Source: Microbacterium maritypicum MF109
Lineage (GTDB): Bacteria > Actinomycetota > Actinomycetes > Actinomycetales > Microbacteriaceae
NCBI RefSeq assembly: GCF_000455825.1
Contig: NZ_ATAO01000090.1
Coordinates: 1 to 51,945 of the forward strand
DNA: 51,945 nt
Reading direction: 5' to 3'
Shown here in pieces: positions 25,802-34,663 of this stretch (within the stretch, counting starts at the first letter, position 1; each line of letters opens with the position of its first letter). The notes below the pieces were generated by a model. It did no database searches. It saw nothing but the letters and a program-made list of their open reading frames with translations, and was not told the DNA's origin. The position numbers and the translations under genes were made by a program.

Positions 25802-27154
25802 TCAGTCGCTGTAGTACTCGCTGCGGTGTCGATCCGGACGAGCACGGTTCAGGACGGTGCCGAGGATGCGCGCGCCACCCGATTCGAGCGACTTGACGCT
25901 CTTCGCGAGGGCGGCGCGACGGGTCTTGGTCGCGTCGACCACGAGGATCACGCCGTCGGTCTGGGTGGCGAAGAGGTTCGCGTCCGCCACGCTCAGGATG
26001 GGCGGAGAATCGATCACGACGTAGTCGTACTCCGCCGCAGCGAAGTCGAGCAGCTGCGCCATGCGAGCGGAGGTGAGCAACTCCGCAGGATTCGGCGGGA
26101 TGGTGCCGGCGGGGAGGATGTCGAGTGTGCTGTCTGCCACGCTGTGCTTGGCCACCTCGAACTCGACCTCGTCGAGCAGCACGCTCGTGAGTCCGATCGA
26201 GCCGTCGATGCCGGCGTGCTCGTGAGCCCGCGGCCGCCGCATATCGGCGTCAATCAGCAGGACGGAGTTGCGCAGCCCGGCGAGCGTCATGGCGAGATTC
26301 ACCGAGACGGTCGACTTGCCCTCGGACGGCATGCCCGACGTCACCAGCAGCACCTTCACCCGTGAGGAAACGTTCGCGTAGGCGAGCGCCGAGCGGATGC
26401 GACGGAACTCCTCGGAGGTGTGGCCCAGCGGCTCCTGGGCCACAGCGATACCGCGCATGGCCAGCAGCGGAGACTTCGAGACGACGCCCAGCACAGGGTC
26501 GCCGCCCGCCTCGGTCAGCGTCTCCTCGGTGCGCATGCGGGTGTCGAGCACACCGATCAACGCCGCGATGGCGAGTCCGAGGACGCCACCCAGGAAACCT
26601 CCGAGGAGGGCGTCGCGAGGCTTGCTCGGTGTGAACTGGAACTCGGGCACGACGGCATCATCGATCACCTGAGCGGTGATCGTGGATTCGCCCTGTGGGT
26701 CTTTCGGCGCCACATCCTTGACCACGATGATGAGTTGTTCGGCCACGGCGTCGGCCAGCTCGGCGGCCGCCTTCGCGTCATCGGTGATCCCTGTGATGCG
26801 CAGCGTCACGGTGCTCTGCGGGATCGTGACCTCGATGTCACGCGCGAGAGCGCGCGGCGTCGTGTCGAGACCGAGCTCCTCGATGACGGGATCGAGCACC
26901 CGCGAGCTCGTCGCGAGCTGCGCGAAGGACAGCATCTGGCTCTGCGTGTACACAGAGCCCTGGTTGAGGTCGGAGGCGCTGGTGCCCTGATTGAGAGCGA
27001 AGTAGAGCGAGGTCGTCGCCTGGAAGAGCGGGGTCTGCAGCGAGGCGTACCCGTAGGAGCCCGCGGCCCCGACGACCCCGAAGAGCACGACCATCCACCA
27101 GAACTTGCGCAACGAGCTGGCGATGACGCGCAGACTCACCCGGCTCTCGCCCAT
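25802..27154 (-). CDS. polysaccharide chain-length regulator and tyrosine kinase (Wzc-like)
   Basis: This 450-residue membrane protein fuses a Wzz chain-length domain and a BY-kinase. Membrane segments lie at about 15-35 and 190-210, with an extracytoplasmic helical domain between. The kinase has Walker A SGMPSEGKST (about 267), Walker A' LLIDADMRRP (about 296) and Walker B YVVIDSPP (about 372). The C-terminus ends SEYYSD: only two adjacent tyrosines, where enteric Wzc has a longer tyrosine cluster. The kinase cycle controls polymerisation and is reversed by the LMW phosphatase encoded at 34046. I chose ATG 27154, with GGGGAG 2 nt upstream; the longer frame overlaps wzy. Tandem GGGGA sites precede it. 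Confidence 0.93.
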   Translation of the reverse strand: MGESRVSLRVIASSLRKFWWMVVLFGVVGAAGSYGYASLQTPLFQATTSLYFALNQGTSASDLNQGSVYTQSQMLSFAQLATSSRVLDPVIEELGLDTTPRALARDIEVTIPQSTVTLRITGITDDAKAAAELADAVAEQLIIVVKDVAPKDPQGESTITAQVIDDAVVPEFQFTPSKPRDALLGGFLGGVLGLAIAALIGVLDTRMRTEETLTEAGGDPVLGVVSKSPLLAMRGIAVAQEPLGHTSEEFRRIRSALAYANVSSRVKVLLVTSGMPSEGKSTVSVNLAMTLAGLRNSVLLIDADMRRPRAHEHAGIDGSIGLTSVLLDEVEFEVAKHSVADSTLDILPAGTIPPNPAELLTSARMAQLLDFAAAEYDYVVIDSPPILSVADANLFATQTDGVILVVDATKTRRAALAKSVKSLESGGARILGTVLNRARPDRHRSEYYSD

Positions 27155-27209
27155 GACTCCCCATTCCCCCTCAGACTTCGATTCTAGAGGAGTGTTCGAT
27201 TCCACGACT

Positions 27210-28520
27210 TCATGACTGTGCAGGGCGCTCCACGGCGCCACGGGGCGGGCGCGAAGTCTCGAGCGATCCCCGCCGTATCTCCACAGGTCCCTCGCGCCTT
27301 CCACCGAGCGCGTCGGCGTCGCGGGCCCACGTGATCGCGAGCCCCACGCAGAACCAGAGGAACATGCTGTACTGCGTGATCAGTGCGACCACCACGAGGC
27401 TCGGCAGCTGCCCCACGACGGCGATGGACGCCGGGCTCCGGGTCGAACGTCGCACGGTCATGATCGCCGCGCAGACGATCGCCGCCATGATCAGCAGGGT
27501 CGGCACGTAGCCGTAGCGGAGCAGGGTGAGGACGAGGGCGTTGTCGACGGAGCGCGCGAAGTAGCCGAGGTAGTAGTCACCCGAGACGAGCGAATGCCAG
27601 TCCCCCGGATTGCCGAAGAGCTGCACCTGCTGGAGGAGCACGAGGAGGTCGGTCCGATAGTCCGCGCTGCCGCCGGCCTCATCGCCCGCCGCCCCGAAGA
27701 CGGAGTCGATGATCGGGATCGCGATGACGGTGCCGATGACGCCGGCGGTGACGATCGCGACCCGGAACCGGGTGGACACCCCGACGATCAGGAACGTGGA
27801 CAGCACCAGAGTGAGCACGAGGGTGAGCTGACCCGCGCGACTGAACGTCAGGACCGTCGCCACGGCGATGAGTACGACGCCGCCGATCTTCGGGACCAGA
27901 CGCCACTTCGTCGCCACGATGAACGCCGACGACATCGCCAGGGCCGCTCCCAGGGCGATCGAATGCCCGAACGCGCCTTCCACCCTCAAGACCCCGCCGC
28001 GTTCCTGCAGGGGGCTCCAGGTGTCGTAGATGACGCCCGATCCCGGGATCAGCACGAACGGGTTGAACGACGTGAAGAACTCGACGATGCCGAGGACCGC
28101 GGCGATGATCGCGACCACGGCGATCGTCGACGTGACCCACCCCGGCGCGACGCGGGCGAGGACGACGCGCCCCCAGAGGTAAGGGATGACCCACTCGAGC
28201 AGCGCGGCGACGAGAGACGGAAGGTCCACCGAGCCGAAGCCGTACAGTCCGACGATGACGATGATGAACGCCACGACCCAGGCATCCGCGGCGCGCAGAG
28301 GGACGACGGACCAGTTGACGATGATCATCAAAGCCGTGAGCAGCGTGATCGCCGCCCAGTAGAAGCCGACGTTCACGCCGACCCAGAGCGGCACGAAGAA
28401 GAGCACGCACGCCCAGGCCACGAAAGCGGTGCGCGGCATCAGCCGGAGCACGAACACGACGATGGCCACTGCTGCGATTCCTCCGACGGCGAGGAGCGCG
28501 ATCGGAACAGCAGTGGCCAT
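27210..28520 (-). CDS. Wzy-like polysaccharide polymerase / O-antigen ligase family protein
   Basis: This 436-residue protein has about 11-12 hydrophobic segments and a larger extracytoplasmic loop (about 330-360). In its core is the sequence RVEGAFGHSIALGAALAMS, which resembles the Wzy_C signature of O-antigen ligases and polymerases. It probably links lipid-borne repeat units into polymer on the outer face of the membrane. The C-terminal tail is short and charged. It lies between the giant PKD protein gene (12 bp upstream) and wzc (55 bp downstream), all on one strand, and is probably part of a long transcript. Confidence 0.88.
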   Translation of the reverse strand: MATAVPIALLAVGGIAAVAIVVFVLRLMPRTAFVAWACVLFFVPLWVGVNVGFYWAAITLLTALMIIVNWSVVPLRAADAWVVAFIIVIVGLYGFGSVDLPSLVAALLEWVIPYLWGRVVLARVAPGWVTSTIAVVAIIAAVLGIVEFFTSFNPFVLIPGSGVIYDTWSPLQERGGVLRVEGAFGHSIALGAALAMSSAFIVATKWRLVPKIGGVVLIAVATVLTFSRAGQLTLVLTLVLSTFLIVGVSTRFRVAIVTAGVIGTVIAIPIIDSVFGAAGDEAGGSADYRTDLLVLLQQVQLFGNPGDWHSLVSGDYYLGYFARSVDNALVLTLLRYGYVPTLLIMAAIVCAAIMTVRRSTRSPASIAVVGQLPSLVVVALITQYSMFLWFCVGLAITWARDADALGGRREGPVEIRRGSLETSRPPRGAVERPAQS

Positions 28521-28531
28521 GCGTCAGGATC

Positions 28532-31500
28532 TTACTGGGGCGCGGTGACGCGGAACGAATCGAACGAGACGTTCAGAGGCGCCGTCGAACTGCCCGACCG
28601 GTTGCCGCTGAGGCCGACCGCTCCCGCAGCCAGCGGCGTCGCATCCGTCGCGTTGATCTGCCAGTTCGCCGGCTCGGTGGTACCCGTCGCCCAGATCTTC
28701 GCCGAGATGGCGGTCGAGGTCGACCCGGTGACCGACACCTTCAGGCTGTACGACGTGTTCGCCGCCCAGACCAGCCCGGGCACGGCCTGCGTGAGCACCA
28801 CAGTCCCTTCACGGTGGACCACGAGCCACACGGTTCCGTCGGGACGGAGCCACGCGCGGGCGAAGTACTTCCCCGCGGCCGTCTGACGGGCGATGACTCC
28901 GATGTAGGCGCCACCTGCGGCGGGAGCCTGATCGACGCGGAACTGCGTCTCGAGGAGGGAATCACCGATCGACGTCGTGTTGAGCGTCGCATGACGGGTG
29001 TCTCCGGCGACCAGGCTCAGCTTGCCCTGGCCGTCGGCGACGGTCGCCGCCGCCTGCGAGCCTCCGGCGATGCTCCAGGCACCGCCGGTGACCGCGCTCC
29101 CCCAGCCGGGACCAGCGGTGCGGTCGAACTCATCGCTCGCCAGCGCTGCCGGGTTGGGCTCAGGCTGCGGCTCGACAGGAGGTGCCGTGACCGTGACCTG
29201 CTGGGTGGCGGTGTTGGTCGCGCCCTTGTCGTCCGTCACCGTGAGGGTCACCGTGTAGGTGCCCGCCGCCGTGTACGCCCGCGAGCTCGTCGCTCCGGTG
29301 CCTGTCGTTCCGTCTCCGAAGTTCCAGGCGTAGGAGGCGATGGTGCCGTCCGAGTCGGTCGACGCTCCGCCGTTGACATTGACGGTCAGGCCCGTGGCCG
29401 TCGCCGTGAACGCGGCGGTCGGCGCGACGTTCGTCGGCTGAGGCTCGGGCTGCGGTGTCGCGGCTCCGAGGTTCTTCAGCGTGAAGTCGTCGAAGCTCGC
29501 GAGGTTGGTGCCGGTCGCGCTGCCGGCTCGGTAGGAGAACACCGTCGGGGCTCCGGCGGCCTGGAGGGCCGGCGTCGCATCCGTGGTCGAGAGCTGCCAG
29601 TTGGCGGGCTCTGCAGCGCCGGCCGCCCACAGCTTCGCGCGGATCGTCGTGGTTCCGGAACCCGTGGTCTCCATGGCGAGGTTGAAAGTGCTTCCCGCGG
29701 TCCACGTGAGACCGGCGACCGCGGTGCTGGCGATGGCCGTTCCGTTGCGGTGGATCACGAGCCACGTGGTGCCGTCCGCACGGTGCCATGCGAGCGCACG
29801 GTAGCCGTTCGAACCGGAGCGACGTGCGCCGAGTCCCTCGTACGCGACACCCGTCGACGGTCCGGAGGCCAGCGAGTAGGTGATCCGCGCCGACGTGTCG
29901 AGGAGCGACGTGCCCTGCAACAGCATCTCGCGGGTCTCACCCGGGGTGAGATTCACCTTGCCGACGCCGTCGGCGACGGAGGTGACGGCGGCCGAACCGC
30001 TCATGGGTGCCCAGGTGCCGCCGACATCAGCCGCGCCCCAGCCACTCGAGACGACGCGGCCGAACGAGTCGGATGCTGCGAACACCTGCGCCTGAACGGT
30101 CACGGACTTCGTGACGCTCGCCGAGCCGCCGAGGCTGTCGGTGACCGTGAGGGTGATGTCATGCGCACCCGGCTGGGTGTACGTGTGGCCGGCGGTCGCC
30201 CCTGTACCCGCAGGCGTTCCGTCGCCCCAGTTCCAGGAGTAGGAGAGCGTCGCCCCGTCGGACGCGCTCGACCCTGCGGCCGAGACGTCGACGTTCATCC
30301 CCGACGCGGTCGATGTGAACGTCGCGACCGGGTTCGCATGGGTCGTGACGGCCTCACGCGTGGTGGTCGCCGTGCCACCACGGTTGTCGGTGACGGTCAG
30401 GGTCACCGTGCGCGTGCCCGCCGAGGCGTACACGTGGCTGGCGACCTGGCCGCTCGACGTCGATCCGTCGCCCCAGTTCCAGTCGTACGAAGCGATCGTG
30501 CCGTCGGAGTCGGTGGAGGCGGAGGCATCGGCGGAGACCGAGAGACCGGTGCCCGTGACCTCGAAGGAGGCGGTGGGCAGCACATTCGCCGCCTGGACCA
30601 CGACCGGGTTCTCGGTCGTGGTGGCCAGCCCGTTGCTGTCCGTGACCGTGAGCTTGGCCGTGTAGGTTCCCGCGGCGGTGTAGGTGTGCGAGACCGTCTG
30701 GCCGGTGGCCGTCGCCGAGTCGTCACCGAAGTCCCAGCTGTAGCCGGTGATCGTGGCCGAGCCGGTCGGTGCGGATGCACTGGCGTCGAACGCCACCGCG
30801 AGATCGGTCGGCGTCGCGGTGAAGGCGGCGGTCGGCGGCTGGAAGCCCTTGCCGATGCCGTAGTGCGTCTGCACCTGTGCAGCGGTCAGCGCGTAGGGGT
30901 AGACCGCGACCTCGTCGAGCGCACCCTTGAAGTTGATCGAGCTCGGCGCGGACGGCCAGCCGTTGAGGTTGTCCCCGCCGACGCGCCAGTAGCCGACGTA
31001 GTTCTCGGCAGTGGTCGCACCGGCTGCCGATGAGACGAGAGCGCCGTCGATGTACAGCTTCATGCCGGCAGCGCTCTGCGTGGCCACAGCATGGTGCCAC
31101 GCATTGTTGTTCAACGCCGTGGAGTTCTGTACGGTCTGCGTGCTGCCGTTGTACGTGCCGAAGACCAGCCGACCGTTGTTCGTCATGTAGAGATGACGGT
31201 CGTAACTCGTGGAGTCACCCGAGGCCGCGTTCCCGTAGCCGAGAAGCTTCCCACCGGTCGTCGTGTTCGTCTTGAACCACAGTTCGGTCGAGAACTCCGT
31301 CGGGGCGGCGATCTTGTCGGTCGACGAGATTCGTCCCGTGCTCGTTCCGGAGAAGGTCGAGGCACCGGTGGCGGTGTTCTCGACACCGGAGGTCGACGAC
31401 GTCACGCCCGAGCCGAACACCGGCGGGTTCGCCCCCGCCCAGTCCTGCGGCGCGGTGCCCAACGGGTAGTACAGCTGCGGGCTATCCGTGATGACCGCGT

Positions 31501-33226
31501 TGGTGTAGCTCGAGACCGTGCCCGATGCGACGGTCACGGACATCGCCTGACTGCTCACGGTGTTGCCGTTGCCGTCCTTCGCGACGACCGTGTACTCCTG
31601 CTGCGACCCCGGCGTGGCGGTCTTGTCTTCGAGGATGACGGCCGGTCGGTTCCACCAGGTTCCGTTCGCCGTTGTCGTGGCGACAGGGGTCGCCGTGCCC
31701 GTGCGACGGAGCTCATACGTGAGCGTCAGGTCGTCGCGGTCCCAGTTGGCCGGGATCGAGACGCGGACGCGACCCGGAATGAACGACTGCGCAGTGCCTG
31801 TCCAGTTGGCCGCGGCGAGGCGGGGTCCGTCCTTGGCTCCGCCCGGAGGGTTCGTCGAGAAGCGCACGAGGCCCTCGAATCGACCGTTGTTGACCGAGCG
31901 GAACTCGCCGCCGATCGAGATCATGTTGCCGGCGCCGGTGATGGAGAGTCCGGCCTGACCCAGGCCCGTCGTCACGCCGACGGCCCAGTCGGGCGTCCAG
32001 GCGTAGGGAGACGGCGCGGGGGTGCCCGCCCAGTTCTTGTAGGTGCCGCCGGCTGCGGGCTGGTTGCCCAGCGAACCGCGGGCATCGGCCGTGTACGCCT
32101 CGGAGTAGCGGTGCGTGCGCGGGTTCTGCTCGGGGTGCAGGTTCATCGTGCCGCACGCGTGCGTGTGGCTGGTCGTGTAGACGACCTTGCCGGTCGAGTA
32201 GACGCCGTAGTGGTCGCCGAGGCAGTCGGCGATCCAGCGGACCTGTCCGGTTCCGGCCTCCGCCGCGAACGTGCCCTCGAGGTTTCCCGTGGCGGCGTCG
32301 GCGTAGACCCAGCCGGTGCCGTAGACGGCCGTGGCATCGGCGGCGAGTCCGAAGATGCCGGCCTTGCCCGAGTTGCTGCCCGTGTTGGAGCCGTTCTTGA
32401 CCGTCTGCGGGAGCGCCCACGACGAGTCGACGGCACCGGTCGTCTTGTCCAGCGCGACGGTGCCGCGCATGGTCAGGTCGCCGTTCACCTGCGAGAAGCG
32501 GCCGGCGGCGATGACGTTCTGACCCGCGGGGTCCATGACCATCGCGTCGACCTGGAGGTCAGTCTGCGGTGCCCAGCTCAGCAGGGCACCGTTGGCGGCG
32601 TTGAAGCCGGCGAGGTTCTTGCGAGCCGTTCCGTTGCCCTGCGTGAACAGGCCGCCGACGTAGACGCTCGATCCCGAGGTGGCCAGCGCGTAGACGCCGC
32701 TGCCGCCGATGGACGGCGAGAATCCGGGGACGAGCTGACCGGTCACGGCGTCGAGGGCCGCGAAGTTCCAGCGCGCCTGACCGTTGACCGAGTTGAAGGA
32801 GCCGCCGATGTAGATGCGGCTCCCGTCGGGCGAGGCGGCGACAGCCTTGATCACGCCGTTCACCTGCGGGGCGAACGACAGCAGCTGGCCGGTGTTGATG
32901 TCATAGGCGAGAACGTTCGAACGCGCCGTCAGGCTCGTTCCCGGGGCAGCCAGGGGCGCACGGGCGTTGTCGAACTTGCCGACCGCGTACACGGTCGAAC
33001 CGATGGTCGTCTGAGACCAGACGTAGCCGTTGTCGATCTGCACGGTCGGAATCGGATCCGACGTGACGACGTTGTCGTCGCGCTGCAGCAGGGGCGGTGG
33101 TGTCGACGGGACGTCTGCCGACGCCGCCTGTGCACCCAGTGTCGTCATGCCGGCGACGAGCAATGCCGCCGTCACGACAGACGCAAGCGCGCTCAGCGCC
33201 CGCCTCGTGGTCGATGTGTTCCCCAT
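28532..33226 (-). CDS. giant secreted protein with propeller, LamG and four PKD domains
   Basis: This 1564-residue protein has a signal peptide (about 1-38, ending GAQAASA). Residues about 45-460 form repeats of the type GSRIYIGGSFNSVNGQ, likely a beta-propeller. A fibronectin-like stretch follows (about 460-570), then a LamG/concanavalin-like domain (about 620-790) and PKD domains at about 800-880, 885-965 and 970-1045, each with WDFGD or WNWGDG and HTYTAAGTYT-type ends. A jelly-roll module (about 1055-1240), a fourth PKD and a second jelly-roll module end the protein. It has no sortase motif or C-terminal anchor. It probably binds the exopolysaccharide or another surface. The start is preceded by GGGGAG inside a small hairpin (33230-33241). 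Confidence 0.88.
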   Translation of the reverse strand: MGNTSTTRRALSALASVVTAALLVAGMTTLGAQAASADVPSTPPPLLQRDDNVVTSDPIPTVQIDNGYVWSQTTIGSTVYAVGKFDNARAPLAAPGTSLTARSNVLAYDINTGQLLSFAPQVNGVIKAVAASPDGSRIYIGGSFNSVNGQARWNFAALDAVTGQLVPGFSPSIGGSGVYALATSGSSVYVGGLFTQGNGTARKNLAGFNAANGALLSWAPQTDLQVDAMVMDPAGQNVIAAGRFSQVNGDLTMRGTVALDKTTGAVDSSWALPQTVKNGSNTGSNSGKAGIFGLAADATAVYGTGWVYADAATGNLEGTFAAEAGTGQVRWIADCLGDHYGVYSTGKVVYTTSHTHACGTMNLHPEQNPRTHRYSEAYTADARGSLGNQPAAGGTYKNWAGTPAPSPYAWTPDWAVGVTTGLGQAGLSITGAGNMISIGGEFRSVNNGRFEGLVRFSTNPPGGAKDGPRLAAANWTGTAQSFIPGRVRVSIPANWDRDDLTLTYELRRTGTATPVATTTANGTWWNRPAVILEDKTATPGSQQEYTVVAKDGNGNTVSSQAMSVTVASGTVSSYTNAVITDSPQLYYPLGTAPQDWAGANPPVFGSGVTSSTSGVENTATGASTFSGTSTGRISSTDKIAAPTEFSTELWFKTNTTTGGKLLGYGNAASGDSTSYDRHLYMTNNGRLVFGTYNGSTQTVQNSTALNNNAWHHAVATQSAAGMKLYIDGALVSSAAGATTAENYVGYWRVGGDNLNGWPSAPSSINFKGALDEVAVYPYALTAAQVQTHYGIGKGFQPPTAAFTATPTDLAVAFDASASAPTGSATITGYSWDFGDDSATATGQTVSHTYTAAGTYTAKLTVTDSNGLATTTENPVVVQAANVLPTASFEVTGTGLSVSADASASTDSDGTIASYDWNWGDGSTSSGQVASHVYASAGTRTVTLTVTDNRGGTATTTREAVTTHANPVATFTSTASGMNVDVSAAGSSASDGATLSYSWNWGDGTPAGTGATAGHTYTQPGAHDITLTVTDSLGGSASVTKSVTVQAQVFAASDSFGRVVSSGWGAADVGGTWAPMSGSAAVTSVADGVGKVNLTPGETREMLLQGTSLLDTSARITYSLASGPSTGVAYEGLGARRSGSNGYRALAWHRADGTTWLVIHRNGTAIASTAVAGLTWTAGSTFNLAMETTGSGTTTIRAKLWAAGAAEPANWQLSTTDATPALQAAGAPTVFSYRAGSATGTNLASFDDFTLKNLGAATPQPEPQPTNVAPTAAFTATATGLTVNVNGGASTDSDGTIASYAWNFGDGTTGTGATSSRAYTAAGTYTVTLTVTDDKGATNTATQQVTVTAPPVEPQPEPNPAALASDEFDRTAGPGWGSAVTGGAWSIAGGSQAAATVADGQGKLSLVAGDTRHATLNTTSIGDSLLETQFRVDQAPAAGGAYIGVIARQTAAGKYFARAWLRPDGTVWLVVHREGTVVLTQAVPGLVWAANTSYSLKVSVTGSTSTAISAKIWATGTTEPANWQINATDATPLAAGAVGLSGNRSGSSTAPLNVSFDSFRVTAPQ

Positions 33227-33312
33227 AGTGACTCCCCAGCCGCCAGTTTTCTTCTTCGAAATTGAGTTAGTGCGATGAAAAACCGAAAGTGATGCGAAAG
33301 AATGCGTGCGCG

Positions 33313-33921
33313 TCAGGAGAGCTGGCCGGCGAACGTCGCCACCGGCTCTCCTGCGGCGTAGTTGACGCTGATCTTCACCGAGCGGCCCTGAGTCGGGTCG
33401 AGCATGAAGACGTAGGTCCCCGTGGCCTTCGCGCCGGCGGCGAGCTCGCCCTGCAGGGGCTCGTTCGGACCGGCGGTGGTCGAGACGCCGATGTCGCCGT
33501 CGTCCGTGACGAGGCTGACGACGGCGGAATCGACGCTCTGCGCGCGCTTCGAGTCGTTGGACACGGAGAGCGTGACGACGACTGCGGAGCCGGCGTACTC
33601 GCCGGGCGTCTCGGGCTTGATGGTCGTCGTCGAGATCTTGTCGATCGTGACCACCATGTCGGTGGAGAGCGCGATCGGTGCGTCGAGCGCCCCGCTCTGC
33701 TCGGTGAGCGCCGGAGCCTCGGTGGGCCCTTCGGTCTCCGTGTCGGAAGGCGGCGTCCAGTCGGTGGTGCTGGTGCCTTCAGGCGCCGGCGTCTCGGACG
33801 CGCCAGGCGCTGCGGTGCAGCCGGCCGTGACGAGTGCGAGCGCCACCAACGGCGCGACGACCATCGCTCGTAGTGAGCGCGAAGAGCCGTCCCCAGAACG
33901 GCATGATGAAACTTTGAACAC
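33313..33921 (-). CDS. exported lipoprotein with a possible beta-sandwich domain
   Basis: This 202-residue protein has a lipoprotein signal: SSRSLRAMVVAPLVALALVTAGC, with the lipobox ALVTAGC (Cys at about residue 35). An Ala/Thr/Pro-rich spacer follows, then a beta-rich domain with VVVTLSVSNDSKRAQ, a DUF4352-like pattern. Role unknown; it may be a cell-surface helper of polysaccharide export. I chose GTG 33921 because GGGGAG lies 5 nt upstream; ATG 33864 would leave a weaker signal peptide. Its promoter reads TTGCGA (34032-34037), 17 nt, TACGAT (34009-34014) on the complement, giving a leader of about 80 nt with G-loop hairpins. Confidence 0.82.
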   Translation of the reverse strand: MFKVSSCRSGDGSSRSLRAMVVAPLVALALVTAGCTAAPGASETPAPEGTSTTDWTPPSDTETEGPTEAPALTEQSGALDAPIALSTDMVVTIDKISTTTIKPETPGEYAGSAVVVTLSVSNDSKRAQSVDSAVVSLVTDDGDIGVSTTAGPNEPLQGELAAGAKATGTYVFMLDPTQGRSVKISVNYAAGEPVATFAGQLS

Positions 33922-34002
33922 TGCAGCTCCCCAGAACCCAGATTCCCCGTTCCCAAAGCCCCCTCGGCTTCGGGTCCCCTTCAACCGCGTAGAACGCGGC
34001 GT
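33880..34002 (-). promoter_or_regulatory. structured leader of the lipoprotein gene
   Basis: On the complement the leader contains an ordinary hairpin (33985-33999), a hairpin with stem AAGCC/GGCTT and loop GAGGG (33956-33970), the element CTGGGGA (33928-33934) at the ribosome binding site, and, 17-35 nt into the reading frame from GTG 33921, a hairpin GCCGT/ACGGC with loop TCTGGGG (33886-33902). Confidence 0.5.
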
Positions 34003-34008
34003 CGGCTA

Positions 34009-34037
34009 ATCGTAGTGCGAGGACCGGAATATCGCAA
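34009..34037 (-). promoter_or_regulatory. promoter TTGCGA-N17-TACGAT of the lipoprotein gene
   Basis: Both boxes match 4 of 6 consensus bases with optimal 17-nt spacing. Transcription would start near 34002. It lies just downstream of the stop codon of the LMW phosphatase gene, so the lipoprotein gene can be expressed separately from the genes upstream. Confidence 0.65.
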
Positions 34038-34045
34038 GTGTTCGC

Positions 34046-34663
34046 TCAAGAAGAGTGTCGCCGATGTCCTCCGAGTTGCGCCAGGATGGTCGCGACGGAG
34101 GCCTCGACCTCCGAGATCGTCTCCAGGTGTCCGCGGCTTCCGTGGCGATCGGCGATGCTCGTCGGGTCGACGGTCGTGCGGCCTCCGAAGAGCTGCCGCA
34201 GGCGGGTCCCGACACCTCCGGACGCGGCCAACGGAACGGCTCTCGATCGACCCCGGTCGAGGTGGGCGACATATTCCGCCACCCGATCCGGAGCAGACGA
34301 CGCGAAGCCCTCACCGAGGTGAGCGGCTTCCTTTATCGTGAACATCCAGTCACGCGACCGCGGTGCCAGTCGCACCAGCTCGCCACGGATGTCGCGCGAA
34401 GCCGTGAGCACGATGCTCGCCTGCTCGATCTGCTCGACCGTGACCGGTCGCGCCCGGTGCGCCCGGGCTTGGGCCTGCCACTCCTCGTCGTCGTGCAACG
34501 ACGCCACGGCCGAGCAGATCGGGTCGCCCGCGTTCGCTCGGATGCCCGCGCTGCTCACCGAGAGGGGCGAATCCGCCCCGAGCCCCCGCCTCAACGCGAG
34601 TTCGGCCAGAGGCGACCGGCAGACGTTGGCGGCGCAGACCACGAGGATCTTCTCGTCGGTCAT
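34046..34663 (-). CDS. low-molecular-weight protein tyrosine phosphatase (Wzb-like)
   Basis: This 205-residue cytosolic phosphatase starts MTDEKILVVCAANVCRSPLAE. CAANVCRS (about residues 10-17) is the CX5R active-site loop of LMW phosphatases. The usual C-terminal DPxG aspartate motif is not clear to me, although a variant may exist. In capsule loci this enzyme removes phosphate from the Wzc kinase, here the protein from 25802. The start ATG overlaps the stop of the CDP-alcohol transferase gene (ATGA at 34663-34660), giving coupling. The longer open frame upstream lies over that gene and is an artefact. Confidence 0.85.
   Translation of the reverse strand: MTDEKILVVCAANVCRSPLAELALRRGLGADSPLSVSSAGIRANAGDPICSAVASLHDDEEWQAQARAHRARPVTVEQIEQASIVLTASRDIRGELVRLAPRSRDWMFTIKEAAHLGEGFASSAPDRVAEYVAHLDRGRSRAVPLAASGGVGTRLRQLFGGRTTVDPTSIADRHGSRGHLETISEVEASVATILAQLGGHRRHSS

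Noticed and set aside
27155..27209. GGGGA repeats before the Wzc-like gene as a G-loop hairpin
   Set aside because: The sequence has two GGGGA copies but only 3-bp stems, and no promoter is visible. Recorded as motif only.
28814..33265. long plus-strand open frames opposite the giant PKD gene
   Set aside because: They are GC-rich antisense shadows: no recognisable domains, biased to Arg, Gly and Val, and the PKD frame is continuous with a signal peptide.
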